This document shows, piece by piece, positions 15,754 to 24,228 of a stretch of DNA of 32,631 nucleotides. Position 1 is the first letter of the stretch; each line of letters starts with the position of its first letter. Origin of the DNA: PALSA-505 sp035308365 (lineage in GTDB: Bacteria; Actinomycetota; Actinomycetes; Streptosporangiales; Streptosporangiaceae); NCBI GenBank assembly GCA_035308365.1, contig DATGGU010000082.1:1-32631 (forward strand), given 5' to 3'. The position numbers were made by a program, and so were the translations under genes. A model generated the notes under the pieces. It saw only the letters and a program-made list of their open reading frames with translations, did not search any database and was not told where the DNA came from.

Positions 15754-16754
15754 GACGTGATCCTCCACTCCCGCCGCCGCAGGTACCACTGCAGCGGCAG
15801 CGCCACGATCAGGGTGAGCACGAACAGGGCCACGCTCACCGCCGCCCCGTAGCCGAGGTTGGCGGACAGGCCGAACGCGTTGTTGAACGCGAGCATGCCG
15901 AGCGTCTGGGTCGAGTACTGGCCGTCGGTCAGGATGTAGATCAGGTTGTAGGTGGTGAACGAGCCGATCACGGCCAGCAGGATGTTGATGGTCATGGCCG
16001 GGGCGAGCAGCGGCAGGGTGATGCGGCGCAGCCGGGCCCAGCGTCCGGCGCCGTCCAGGCTGGCCGCCTCGTAGATCTCCCGGCTGATCGACTTCAGGCC
16101 GCCGATGTACACCAGCGTGGTGAAGCCGAGGTTCTGCCAGATCTGCACGCCGATGACCAGCGGCAGCGCGACGCCGGTCGCGCCGAAGAAGGCCGAGCTG
16201 GTGCCGAACGCCTTCAGCAGCGAGGCGGCCGGCCCCTGCGCCGGGTCGAAGATCAGGATCCAGATGAGCCCGACCACCGTGACGCCGAGCACGATCGGCA
16301 CGAACACCAGCACGCGCAGCACGCTGTCGATCCGCCGCCCGCCCTGCAGCCGGTGCGCGAGCATCAGGCCGAAGCCGTTCTGCACCACGGTGACCCCGAC
16401 CACGAAGACGACCGTGATCCACAGGGCGGAGATGAACCCGGGCCGTTCGGTGGTCAGCATCGCCCGGTAGTTGGACAGGCCGGAGAACGAGGTCGTCGAG
16501 CCGGCCAGCCCGGAGTAGTTGGTCAGCGACACGATCACGTTGGCCAGCGCCGGCACGATCCCGAACAGCCCGTACACGGCCAGGCCGAGCCACAGGCCAA
16601 GCCGCATCGTCCAGGTCGATCCGGTGGACAGCAGGCGGGTCTTCCTGGCCGGCCGCTGGGTTCGCTGCCCCCAGCCCGTGCGGCGCCGGCGCCTGACAGC
16701 GGTCGCCGTGCCGCCGCCAGGCGCCAGGCGCGCCGATGTCACCCGGTCTGCCAT
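15750..16754 (-). CDS. Carbohydrate ABC transporter permease (MalF/MsmF type)
   Basis: A 334-residue permease with a long basic N-terminal tail (about 50 residues) and six predicted helices. The EAA loop reads 'EIYEAASLDGAGRWARLRRITLPLLAP'. Other MalF-type features are 'VSLTNYSG' in the first periplasmic segment and the C-terminal 'LPLQWYLRRREW'. It overlaps the binding-protein gene upstream by 16 bp and the next permease by four, so all three should be co-translated. Role: half of the membrane channel for an oligosaccharide or related sugar delivered by the lipoprotein. The sugar is not identifiable from the permeases. Confidence 0.92.
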   Translation of the reverse strand: MADRVTSARLAPGGGTATAVRRRRRTGWGQRTQRPARKTRLLSTGSTWTMRLGLWLGLAVYGLFGIVPALANVIVSLTNYSGLAGSTTSFSGLSNYRAMLTTERPGFISALWITVVFVVGVTVVQNGFGLMLAHRLQGGRRIDSVLRVLVFVPIVLGVTVVGLIWILIFDPAQGPAASLLKAFGTSSAFFGATGVALPLVIGVQIWQNLGFTTLVYIGGLKSISREIYEAASLDGAGRWARLRRITLPLLAPAMTINILLAVIGSFTTYNLIYILTDGQYSTQTLGMLAFNNAFGLSANLGYGAAVSVALFVLTLIVALPLQWYLRRREWRITS

Positions 16755-18145
16755 CCGCTCTGGTAGTCGGCCTCGGCCTGCTGCGGGGTCATCTTGCCCT
16801 GGACCACATCGAGCTGGGCGGCCGGCCAGTTGTTCTCCTCGTCCCAGTAGGCGCCGCTGGTCGGCAGGGCGGGGAAGGCCACATCCTGGTTGATGCCCTT
16901 GCCGAACCAGTGGCCCATGACCGTCTGGGAGAACGTGGAGTAGGTGCCGGACGACTCGGACGGCGTGATACCGGTGATGTCGACGTACTGGTCATAGATG
17001 CCGGGCGTGGCGAAGAACGCGAGCCATTTCATCGCCGCGGCCTTGTTCGGGGCGTTCTTGAGCACCGCGAACGCCAGGTCGCCCTTGAGGAACGGCTGGT
17101 TGTCGCTGGCCACGTTGCTGCCCGGCAGCGGGAAGAAGCCCACCTGCAGGCCGGGGTTGGCCTGGTGCACCGACGACAGGTCCCAGGAGCCGTCGAGCAG
17201 CATGGCCGCCGCCCCGTGGGCGAACTGGCCGGGCATGCCCTCCCAGGGGACGCCGGTGTAGTTCGGCTCCAGGTACCTGGCGATGGTCTTCTCTTCGTTC
17301 ATCACGGTGGTGAAGTGCGGGTCGGTCCACTTCACCGTGCCCTTCTCCAGGTCCAGCGCCAGGTTGTGGTTGGGCGCGGCCGGGTACCACAGGTCGGCCA
17401 TCAGCGGCCAGTACAGGAACTGCATGTACGGCGCCCCGACGTCGCCGAGCCCGTCGTACAGCGGCGTGACGCCGTGTGCTTTGAGCGTGGCACACACGCT
17501 GAGGAACTGGTTATAGGTCGCCGGCGGGCTCAGGTGGTATTTGGCGAAGATGGACTTGTTGTAGAACACGCCCTCGGTGTAGGCGCCGGATTCCAGGGCG
17601 TCGGTCTGGCCCTTGTAGCTCTCGACGTTGATCGAGTCCGCCGTGAAGTTCTTCAGGAACGGCTGGCCGTTCAGCGGCTGGAACACGCCGTTGCTGGCCC
17701 AGTACTGGAAGTTGCTCTCCTTGTTCCGTGACGGGCTGAGCGGCATCGGCTGCACCGGCAGCACGTTGGTGATGATGTCGGCCGTGTTGGCATCGACCGA
17801 TGTCTCCTCCAGCGCGGCGTAGGGGCCGTTGACGTTCGCGGCGGTCTGGAGCTGGACCTTGATGTTCGGGTACTTCTTGTGGAACTCGTTGTCGATCTTG
17901 GTGATCGCCGTCACGGCGGGCGGGTTCACCCAGGTGATGATCTTGAGGGTGCCCGAGCCGCTGGCGTTGCCGGAGTTCGATGACGAGCAGGCCGCCAAGC
18001 CGGCGGCGGCCAGGCCGATGATGGCGATAGCGGCAATGCCCCGCCGTGGGGTGCAAGCCCGGCCGGTAAGGTACCGCCGGTGTCTGGAATTCCGGCCAGA
18101 AAAGCCCGGCCGGCCGGAAGTTCTGTGCCTCATTCGTGTCTGCAT
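16739..18145 (-). CDS. Sugar ABC transporter substrate-binding lipoprotein
   Basis: A 468-residue extracellular solute-binding protein (family 1). With the ATG at 18145, a basic n-region leads into a hydrophobic stretch (GIAAIAIIGLAAAG) and a lipobox L-A-A-C with Cys at residue 53, followed by a Ser/Asn/Gly linker, so it should be lipid-anchored outside the membrane. The mature part starts 'LKIITWVNPPAVTAITKIDNEFHKKYPNIKV', typical of the family, with 'YTEGVFYNKSIFAKY' and 'GAAAMLLDGSWDLS'. GGCGG about eight bases upstream supports 18145; a GTG/TTG extension to 18205 would add residues encoded by a DNA repeat and is disfavoured. First gene of the importer operon. Confidence 0.9.
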   Translation of the reverse strand: MQTRMRHRTSGRPGFSGRNSRHRRYLTGRACTPRRGIAAIAIIGLAAAGLAACSSSNSGNASGSGTLKIITWVNPPAVTAITKIDNEFHKKYPNIKVQLQTAANVNGPYAALEETSVDANTADIITNVLPVQPMPLSPSRNKESNFQYWASNGVFQPLNGQPFLKNFTADSINVESYKGQTDALESGAYTEGVFYNKSIFAKYHLSPPATYNQFLSVCATLKAHGVTPLYDGLGDVGAPYMQFLYWPLMADLWYPAAPNHNLALDLEKGTVKWTDPHFTTVMNEEKTIARYLEPNYTGVPWEGMPGQFAHGAAAMLLDGSWDLSSVHQANPGLQVGFFPLPGSNVASDNQPFLKGDLAFAVLKNAPNKAAAMKWLAFFATPGIYDQYVDITGITPSESSGTYSTFSQTVMGHWFGKGINQDVAFPALPTSGAYWDEENNWPAAQLDVVQGKMTPQQAEADYQSGWQTG

Positions 18146-18180
18146 CTCAACGACCGCCTTAACGATGAATCCCCGGGAGG

Positions 18181-18204
18181 CGCATCCGGCCACGCATCCG
18201 GCCA
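18181..18204 (+). repeat. Twelve-base direct repeat (two copies) upstream of the sugar importer
   Basis: CGCATCCGGCCA occurs twice head-to-tail (18181-18192, 18193-18204). It lies between the importer start (18145) and an AT-rich patch (about 18214-18256) that probably contains its promoter, so it falls in the 5' untranslated region or operator area. Confidence 0.6.
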
Positions 18205-18213
18205 CGCTGGTGG

Positions 18214-18256
18214 CGTTAAGATATCACGCGCTTTTATCCGCATATATCAAACATTT
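18214..18256 (-). promoter_or_regulatory. AT-rich probable promoter region of the sugar importer operon
   Basis: This stretch (TTAAGATATCACGCGCTTTT and following TATATCAAACATTTAC) is far less GC-rich than its surroundings and lies 70-110 bp upstream of the binding-protein start. On the minus strand TTGATA and GATATC/TATCTT are possible -35/-10 elements, but the spacing (19-21) is not ideal. Operator type is unclear. Confidence 0.35.
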
Positions 18257-18344
18257 ACGGACACACGCGGGCAAACGGGCCGGGCGGCCGGGCGTCATCG
18301 ATGACAAGGTTGTCAGGCGAAGGTGTGTTTGGGCCGGGCCAGGG

Positions 18345-19385
18345 TCAGGCGGTGTGCGGGTGCGCCGGTGGGGCCAGCAGGATCGATACCGGCCGTGGAA
18401 TGGCGATGTCGCCGGTGTGGCGGGCTGGGGCGCCGGTCACCGGGTCCAGTTCCAGCGTCGCGATGTTGCCGGTGTCGCGGTTGGCGACGAGCAGGGCGGT
18501 GCCGGTCGCGGCGATGTCCATCGGCCACGAGCCGCCCGAGGGGGTCTCGGTGAGGCCGGCCGGTGCGACGGTGGCGATGGTGTCGTTGCCCCGGTTGGCC
18601 ACGTAGACGCGATGGTGTGCGGCCGAGACGGCGATCACGCCGGGGTAGTTGCGGACGGCCCGCCGCTGCCCGGCTGGGGTGGAATGGCGCGGCGTGAGGG
18701 CCGCCGTTCGTGGGTTGTACTCATTCTTCTTTACGGTCGAGTCAAGCTCGCAGGCTATGTAGACCTCCGTCGGGGCACCTGGCAGGAACGTAAGGTTGCG
18801 CGGGCCGGAGCCAGCCGGGAGGGCGCAGACGTTTGCCTGGTGCAGACGGCCGTTGTGCCCATCAAGCCGGAAAGCCAGGACGCGGTCCGTGCCCAGATCG
18901 CTGACCAGCAGGTGGCTGCCCGCCGGGTCGAAGACGACCTGGTGCGGATGCGCCTTGTCCTGCCGGCCCGGGTCGGCCGGGTGCCGCGGCGGCGGCAGTT
19001 CGGCGACGTCGGTGACCGGGCCGAGGCGGCCGTCCTGGCCCAGTGCGCGGACGGCCACGGTGCCGCCGTCATAGTTGGCCGTCAGCAGGAAGCGGCCCGT
19101 CGGGTCGATGGCCAGATGGCAGGGCGTGGCGCCCTCGCTCGGTGCCTCGCTGACCGGGTGCAGCTCTCCCCCGGCCGTGAGGCGCAGCGCCACGATCGAA
19201 CCGGGGCCAGCGGCGGACGCGGCGTATATGTGACCGCCCCGGGGATGCCTGACGATGTGCAGCGGCTGGGCGACGGCGGCCTGGCCGTGCATCCGGCCGT
19301 CGCCAGGTGACAGGGCGGCAACGGTGCCGCCGCCGGGCGGACCGGCCGCGACGATCAGGAGTGCTCCCGCTTTCCGCGTGCTCAT
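18345..19385 (-). CDS. Lactonase-family beta-propeller protein (Pgl-like)
   Basis: About 346 residues from ATG 19385 (a GTG at 19409 is possible but overlaps the divergent gene). The sequence follows the 7-bladed lactonase pattern: 'QPLHIVRHPRGGHIYAAS', 'PCHLAIDPTGRFLLTANYDGGTV', 'HPHQVVFDPAGSHLLVSDLGTDRVLAFR', 'GPRNLTFLPG', 'VYVANRGNDTIA' and 'WPMDIAATGTALLVANRDTGNIATLELDP'. Homologues include 6-phosphogluconolactonase of the YbhE type and muconate-cycloisomerase-like folds; activity is not certain. It has no signal peptide, so it is likely cytoplasmic. The start lies only 17 bp from the PolX start on the other strand, leaving no room for two full promoters. Confidence 0.84.
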   Translation of the reverse strand: MSTRKAGALLIVAAGPPGGGTVAALSPGDGRMHGQAAVAQPLHIVRHPRGGHIYAASAAGPGSIVALRLTAGGELHPVSEAPSEGATPCHLAIDPTGRFLLTANYDGGTVAVRALGQDGRLGPVTDVAELPPPRHPADPGRQDKAHPHQVVFDPAGSHLLVSDLGTDRVLAFRLDGHNGRLHQANVCALPAGSGPRNLTFLPGAPTEVYIACELDSTVKKNEYNPRTAALTPRHSTPAGQRRAVRNYPGVIAVSAAHHRVYVANRGNDTIATVAPAGLTETPSGGSWPMDIAATGTALLVANRDTGNIATLELDPVTGAPARHTGDIAIPRPVSILLAPPAHPHTA

Positions 19386-19402
19386 CAGGAGACAATGCTG
19401 GC

Positions 19403-21142
19403 ATGCCACGTCCCAACGATGAGGTCGCGGCGCTGCTGGGGGAGTACGCCGAGCTGATCTCGATCACCGGCGGGGATGCCTTCAGGGCGCGCAGCTACGA
19501 CAAGGCCGCCCGCGCCATCAAGGGCGCCACGGCGGACGTGTCCCGGCTCAGCCCCGGTGAGCTGCGGGCGATCCCCGGCGTCGGCAAGTCGGTCGCGGAC
19601 AAGGTCGCCGAGTACCTGGCGACCGGGAGCATCGCGGCCGTCGATGAGATCCGGGCCCGGATACCCGCCGCGGTCCGCGAGATGATCGCCATTCCGGCGC
19701 TCGGCCCGGCCCGGGCCATGCAGCTGCACGCCGAGCTGGGCATCGGCTCGGTCGCCGAGCTGACCGAGGCCGTCAAGGCCGGGCGGCTGCGCGACCTCAA
19801 GGGGTTCGGGGCCAAGAGCGAAGAGCGGATCCTGCGCGGCATTGAGCTGCTGCGCCAGTCGGGGGAGCGGGTGCTGCTGAGCTCCGGCCTTGACGTCGCC
19901 GGGGAAATGGTGGCCGCGCTCGCCGCCGTCCCCGGCTGCCTGCGGTGCACCTACGCGGGCTCGGCCCGGCGGATGCGGGAGACGGTCGGCGACATCGACC
20001 TGCTGGCCGCCGTCGACTGCGGGGAAATCTCGGCCGGGGTCAGCGGCCCGCTGATGGCGGCGTTCACCGCCCTGCCCAGCGTCACCGAGGTGATCGCCAG
20101 TGGGCACACCAAGACCTCGGTACGCACCCGGCGCGGCCTTCAGGTGGATCTGCGGGTTGTGCCGGACGCGTCCTGGGGCGCCGCGCTGCAGTACTTCACC
20201 GGGTCGCAGGCGCACAACGTGCGGACCCGCGAAATCGCCGTCCGGCTGGGGCTGCGGCTGTCCGAGTACGGGCTGCTGCGGGTGGAGACCGGCGAGCTGA
20301 TCGCGTCCCGGACCGAGGAGGAGATCTACCAGGCGCTGGGCATGAGCTGGGTGCCGCCCACCCTGCGCGAGGACGGCGGCGAGATAGAAGCCGCGCTGCG
20401 CGGCACGCTGCCTTCACTGGTTGCCTTGGATGATCTTCGCGGTGACCTGCACACGCACACCGACCTCACCGACGGCGCGTCCTCACTGCAGGACATGGTG
20501 GCCACGGCGGCGGCCTGCGGCTACGAGTACTACGCGATCACCGATCACGCGCCCGACCTGGTGATGCACCGGATGACCGGCGAAAAGATGCTGGCCCAGC
20601 GCGAGCAGGTGCGCGCCCTTGACGGCTCGGCCGGGCTCACCCTGCTGCATGGAACCGAGCTGAACATCGGTCCTGACGGCTCGGTGGACTGGCCGGGGGA
20701 GTTCCTGGCCGGTTTCGACATCTGTGTGGCGTCGGTGCACTCGCATTTCGGCCAGCCCCGCGCGGAGATGACCCGCCGGTTCCTGCGGGCCTGCGAGAAC
20801 CCGTACGTCAACGTCATCGGCCACCCGCTGACCAGGGTCATCGGCCGCCGCGACCCGGTGGACGTGGATCTGGACGAGCTGTTCGCCGCCTGCGCCCGCA
20901 CCGGGACGGCCCTGGAGATCAACGGCTCGCCGCACCGCCGCGACCTGCCCGACGAGCACCTGCGCCGGGCCAAGGCGGCCGGGGTCAAGTTCGCCATCGA
21001 CAGCGACGCGCACGCCACCTCCGAGCTGGGCCGCCCGCGCTACGGCGTGGGCTCGGCGCAGCGCGGCTGGCTCACCGCCGGCGACATCATCAACACCTGG
21101 CCACTGGAGCGGCTGCGGGGATTTCTGCGGAAGAACCGGTAG
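19403..21142 (+). CDS. polX: PolX-type DNA polymerase/3'-5' exonuclease with PHP domain
   Basis: A 579-residue family X polymerase. The N-terminal HhH/8-kDa-like part has 'GDAFRARSYDKAARAIKG' and 'AIPGVGKSVADKVAEYL'. The nucleotidyltransferase site has GSARRMRETVGDIDLL with D197 and D199, and a third Asp at D249 (LQVDLRVV). From about residue 340 comes a PHP domain with H350-x-H352-x-D354 (DLHTHTDL), ITDHAPD, 'VHSHFGQ' and 'IDSDAHAT', matching its metal site. Family knowledge: short-gap filling in base-excision or end-joining repair, with 3'-5' exonuclease from PHP. ATG 19403 has AGGAGA ten bases upstream. It is followed 11 bp later by the helicase gene. Confidence 0.93.
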   Translation: MPRPNDEVAALLGEYAELISITGGDAFRARSYDKAARAIKGATADVSRLSPGELRAIPGVGKSVADKVAEYLATGSIAAVDEIRARIPAAVREMIAIPALGPARAMQLHAELGIGSVAELTEAVKAGRLRDLKGFGAKSEERILRGIELLRQSGERVLLSSGLDVAGEMVAALAAVPGCLRCTYAGSARRMRETVGDIDLLAAVDCGEISAGVSGPLMAAFTALPSVTEVIASGHTKTSVRTRRGLQVDLRVVPDASWGAALQYFTGSQAHNVRTREIAVRLGLRLSEYGLLRVETGELIASRTEEEIYQALGMSWVPPTLREDGGEIEAALRGTLPSLVALDDLRGDLHTHTDLTDGASSLQDMVATAAACGYEYYAITDHAPDLVMHRMTGEKMLAQREQVRALDGSAGLTLLHGTELNIGPDGSVDWPGEFLAGFDICVASVHSHFGQPRAEMTRRFLRACENPYVNVIGHPLTRVIGRRDPVDVDLDELFAACARTGTALEINGSPHRRDLPDEHLRRAKAAGVKFAIDSDAHATSELGRPRYGVGSAQRGWLTAGDIINTWPLERLRGFLRKNR

Positions 21143-21153
21143 TTGTTATAGAC

Positions 21154-23676
21154 ATGCCGTCCCTCACCGATCTGCTGCCTGCATCCACGGACCCGGACTC
21201 CGTGTTCGATGCCTTCGCGGGCTGGGCCAAGGACCGGGGCCTCAGCCTGTACCCGCATCAGGAAGAGGCGCTGATCGAGGTCGTGTCCGGCGCCAACGTG
21301 ATCCTGAGCAGCCCGACCGGGTCCGGCAAGAGCCTGGTCGCGGCCGGGGCGCACTTCGCGGCGCTGGCCAGGGGAACGCGCAGCTTCTACACCGCGCCGA
21401 TCAAGGCGCTGGTATCGGAGAAGTTCTTCGCCCTGTGCGAGGATTTCGGGCCCGCCAGCGTCGGCATGATGACCGGCGACGCCAGCGTGAACGCCGGCGC
21501 GCCGATCATCTGCGCCACGGCCGAGATCCTGGCCAACATCGCGCTGCGCGACGGTGAGATGGCCGACATCGGCCAGGTGGTCATGGACGAGTTCCACTTC
21601 TACGCCGACCCGGCGCGCGGCTGGGCCTGGCAGGTGCCGCTGATCGAGCTGCCCCAGGTGCAGTTCGTGCTGATGTCGGCCACCCTGGGCGACGTCAGCC
21701 GGTTCGAGCAGGACCTGACCAGGCGGACCCGCCGGCCGACCGCCGTCGTCACGTCGGCGCAGCGCCCGGTGCCGCTGGTCTTCTCCTACGTGCTCACCCC
21801 GCTGCACGAGACCCTGCAGGAGCTGCTCGAAACCAGGCAGGCACCCATCTACGTGGTGCACTTCACCCGGGCCGCCGCCGTGGAGCAGGCCCAGGCGCTG
21901 ATGAGCATCAACGTGTGCACCCGTGCGGAGAAGGATGCCATCGCCGAGATGATCGGCAACTTCCGGTTCACCGCCGGCTTCGGCAAGACGCTGTCCCGGC
22001 TGGTCCGGCACGGCATCGGCGTGCACCACGCCGGAATGCTGCCCCGGTACCGGCGCCTGGTGGAGACGCTCACCCAGGCCGGGCTGCTCAAGGTCATCTG
22101 CGGCACCGACACCCTCGGCGTCGGCATCAACGTGCCGATCCGGACCGTGCTGTTCACCGCCCTGTCCAAGTACGACGGGACCAAGGCCCGCCATCTGCAG
22201 GCCCGGGAGTTCCACCAGATCGCGGGCCGGGCGGGCCGGGCAGGCTTCGACACGGTCGGCAACGTGGTGGTGCAGGCGCCCGAGCACGTCGTGGAAAACG
22301 AGCGGGCGCTGGCCAAGGCAGGCGACGACCCGAAGAAGCGGCGCAAGGTGGTGCGCAAGAAGCCGTCCGACGGCTTCGTCTCCTGGGGCGAGCCCACCTT
22401 CCAGCGGCTGGTCGCCTCCGATCCCGAGCCGCTGCGGTCCAGCTTCGTGGTCAGCCACGCGATGCTGCTCAACGTGATCAACCGTCCGGCCGGTGACGCG
22501 TTCGCGGCCATGCGCCACCTGCTGACCGACAACCACGAGGACCCCGCCGCACAGCGCAAGCACATCCGCCGGGCGTTCGCGATCTACCGCGCCCTGCTGG
22601 CCGGTGGCGTGATCGAGCGCCTGGCCAAGGAGGACGCCTGGGGCCGCCGCTGGCGCCTCACCGTGGAGCTGCAGGAGGACTTCGCGCTCAACCAGCCGCT
22701 GTCGCCGTTCGCGCTGGCCGCGATCGAGCTGCTGGACCGGGAGTCGCCGGAGTATGCCCTGGACGTGCTGTCGGTGATCGAGTCCACCCTGGACAATCCG
22801 CGCGAGGTGCTGTCGGCTCAGTTGCACAAGGCGCGCGGCGAGGCCATCGCCCAGATGAAGGCCGACGGCATCGAATACGAAGAGCGGATGGAGCTGCTCG
22901 ACCAGGTGACCTACCCCCGGCCGCTGGCAGACCTGCTGGAGGGCGCCTACGAGATCTACCGCCAGGGTCACCCCTGGGTCGCCGACCACGAGCTGGCACC
23001 CAAGTCGGTCGCCCGGGACCTGTACCAGCGGGCGCTGAACTTCACCGAGTACATCGGCTTCTACCAGTTGCCCCGGGGCGAAGGCCTGGTACTGCGCTAC
23101 CTGGCCGACGCCTACAAGGCGCTGCGCCAAACCGTGCCCGAGGAAGCCAGGACCGAGGAACTCGCCGACCTGATCGAATGGCTGGGCGAACTGGTCCGCC
23201 AGGTCGACTCAAGCCTGATCGACGAGTGGGAGCGGCTGCGGGACGGGACCGGCGCCGCTGCGACGGCCGCCGCGGTTTCCCAGGGCCCGCCGCCGGTCAC
23301 CGCCAACCGCCGCGCGTTCCGTGTCCTGGTCCGTAACGCCCTGTTCCGCCGGGTCGAGCTGGCCGCCCTCGGCCGCTACGAGGAGCTGGGCGAGCTGGAC
23401 GCCGCCGACGGCTGGGACGCCGGCGCCTGGGCTGGCGCGCTCGGCCCATACTTCGGCGAGCACGACGAGATCGGCACCGGTGCGGACGCCCGCGGCCCGG
23501 CCCTGCTGATCATCGACGAGCACCCCGGCCACTGGATGGTGCGCCAGATCTTCGACGACCCGGCCGGTGACCACGACTGGGGCATCAGCGCCCGGGTCGA
23601 CCTGGCCGCCTCGGACGCGGCCGGAGAGGCCGTCCTGCAGGTACTGGACGTCAATCAGCTAAGAGGATGGCAATGA
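21154..23676 (+). CDS. Ski2-like superfamily 2 helicase with C-terminal DUF3516
   Basis: An 840-residue DEAD/DEAH-box protein. Q-like 'LSLYPHQEEAL' precedes Walker A SPTGSGKS (residues 53-60), Walker B/DExH MDEFHFY (D145, E146, H148), SATLGD (175-180), and the second RecA lobe with 'GVHHAGMLPRYRRLVE', 'VICGTDTLGVGINVPIRTV' and QIAGRAGRAGF. The C-terminal half matches the actinobacterial DUF3516 region. Most similar in layout to Ski2/Mtr4/Brr2-type RNA helicases, but DNA substrates cannot be excluded. It starts 11 bp after polX and ends by overlapping the PPOX gene (ATGA), so the three may share one transcript; whether that means a shared repair function is unknown. Confidence 0.92.
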   Translation: MPSLTDLLPASTDPDSVFDAFAGWAKDRGLSLYPHQEEALIEVVSGANVILSSPTGSGKSLVAAGAHFAALARGTRSFYTAPIKALVSEKFFALCEDFGPASVGMMTGDASVNAGAPIICATAEILANIALRDGEMADIGQVVMDEFHFYADPARGWAWQVPLIELPQVQFVLMSATLGDVSRFEQDLTRRTRRPTAVVTSAQRPVPLVFSYVLTPLHETLQELLETRQAPIYVVHFTRAAAVEQAQALMSINVCTRAEKDAIAEMIGNFRFTAGFGKTLSRLVRHGIGVHHAGMLPRYRRLVETLTQAGLLKVICGTDTLGVGINVPIRTVLFTALSKYDGTKARHLQAREFHQIAGRAGRAGFDTVGNVVVQAPEHVVENERALAKAGDDPKKRRKVVRKKPSDGFVSWGEPTFQRLVASDPEPLRSSFVVSHAMLLNVINRPAGDAFAAMRHLLTDNHEDPAAQRKHIRRAFAIYRALLAGGVIERLAKEDAWGRRWRLTVELQEDFALNQPLSPFALAAIELLDRESPEYALDVLSVIESTLDNPREVLSAQLHKARGEAIAQMKADGIEYEERMELLDQVTYPRPLADLLEGAYEIYRQGHPWVADHELAPKSVARDLYQRALNFTEYIGFYQLPRGEGLVLRYLADAYKALRQTVPEEARTEELADLIEWLGELVRQVDSSLIDEWERLRDGTGAAATAAAVSQGPPPVTANRRAFRVLVRNALFRRVELAALGRYEELGELDAADGWDAGAWAGALGPYFGEHDEIGTGADARGPALLIIDEHPGHWMVRQIFDDPAGDHDWGISARVDLAASDAAGEAVLQVLDVNQLRGWQ

Positions 23677-24116
23677 CCACACTGGACGAGGCGGTCGCGA
23701 TCGGCCGCGAAGACAAGTACCTGGCAGTGATTTCGACCCTGCGGGCGGACGGCACGATCCAAGCCTCGCTGGTGAACGCCGGTGTGCTGGACCACCCATC
23801 AACCGGAAACCCGGTGCTGGCCTTCGTCACCTACGGCCCGGTGAAGCTGGCCAACCTCCGGGCCCGGCCGCAGGTCACCGCGACCTTCCGCAGCGGCTGG
23901 CGGTGGGCGGCGATCGAAGGACGGGCCGAGATAGCCGGGCCCGGCGACCCCCGGCCGTGGCTCGACGACGAGGGCCTGCGCCTGCTCCGCCGCGCGGTGT
24001 TCATCGCCGCCGGCGGCGAGCACGAGGACTGGGCCGAATACGACCGCGTCATGGCCGAACAACGCCGCGCCGCCGTCCTCATCGACCCCACCCGGGTCTA
24101 CAGCAACCAGTCGTAG
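23673..24116 (+). CDS. PPOX-class F420/FMN-dependent oxidoreductase
   Basis: A 147-residue split-barrel protein: 'LDEAVAIGREDKYLAVISTLRADGTIQASLVN', 'PVLAFVTYGPVKLANLRARPQVTATFRSGWRWAAIEGRAEI' and C-terminal 'RRAAVLIDPTRVYSN'. This matches the pyridoxamine 5'-phosphate oxidase-like/F420-binding family of actinobacteria (TIGR03618-like). Substrate is unknown. ATG 23673 overlaps the helicase stop (ATGA) and has AAGAGGA (23661-23667) at good distance; ATG 23667 lies within that ribosome site. The gene ends by overlapping, convergently, a 36-residue ORF on the minus strand. Confidence 0.86.
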   Translation: MTTLDEAVAIGREDKYLAVISTLRADGTIQASLVNAGVLDHPSTGNPVLAFVTYGPVKLANLRARPQVTATFRSGWRWAAIEGRAEIAGPGDPRPWLDDEGLRLLRRAVFIAAGGEHEDWAEYDRVMAEQRRAAVLIDPTRVYSNQS

Positions 24117-24208
24117 CGCGCCGTCAGCGTCTGGCGAACGGTCAGCTTCAGGCCCTTCAGGTCCGTCCCGGCCCGCAGGCTCTCCATTATCAGAGTGCCG
24201 TCGATCAT
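24098..24208 (-). CDS. Predicted 36-residue protein downstream of Uma2 (possibly truncated family member)
   Basis: An ORF of 36 codons starting at ATG 24208, preceded by a strong GGGAGGAA five bases upstream, and only 20 bp after the stop of the Uma2 gene. The product begins MIDGTLIMESLRAGTDL and continues KGLKLTVRQTLTARYDWLL. I recall a pattern 'DGTLIAESLR-x-G-x-x-L-x-G-x-x-LTVRKI' in actinobacterial hypothetical proteins; that resemblance is from memory, not a search. It overlaps the last 19 bp of the convergent PPOX gene. The protein may be a shortened copy of a longer family, or a small protein coupled to Uma2. Confidence 0.5.
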   Translation of the reverse strand: MIDGTLIMESLRAGTDLKGLKLTVRQTLTARYDWLL

Positions 24209-24228
24209 GAATTTCCTCCCAGCACTCG

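Noticed and set aside
18146..18205. An extended N-terminus for the sugar-binding lipoprotein
   Set aside because: The extension is encoded partly by the 12-bp direct repeat and would put about 70 residues before the lipobox, too long for a lipoprotein signal.
21040..23130. A 696-residue open frame opposite the helicase and PolX genes
   Set aside because: Antisense shadow of conserved coding sequence; its residues show low-complexity composition and no domain signature.
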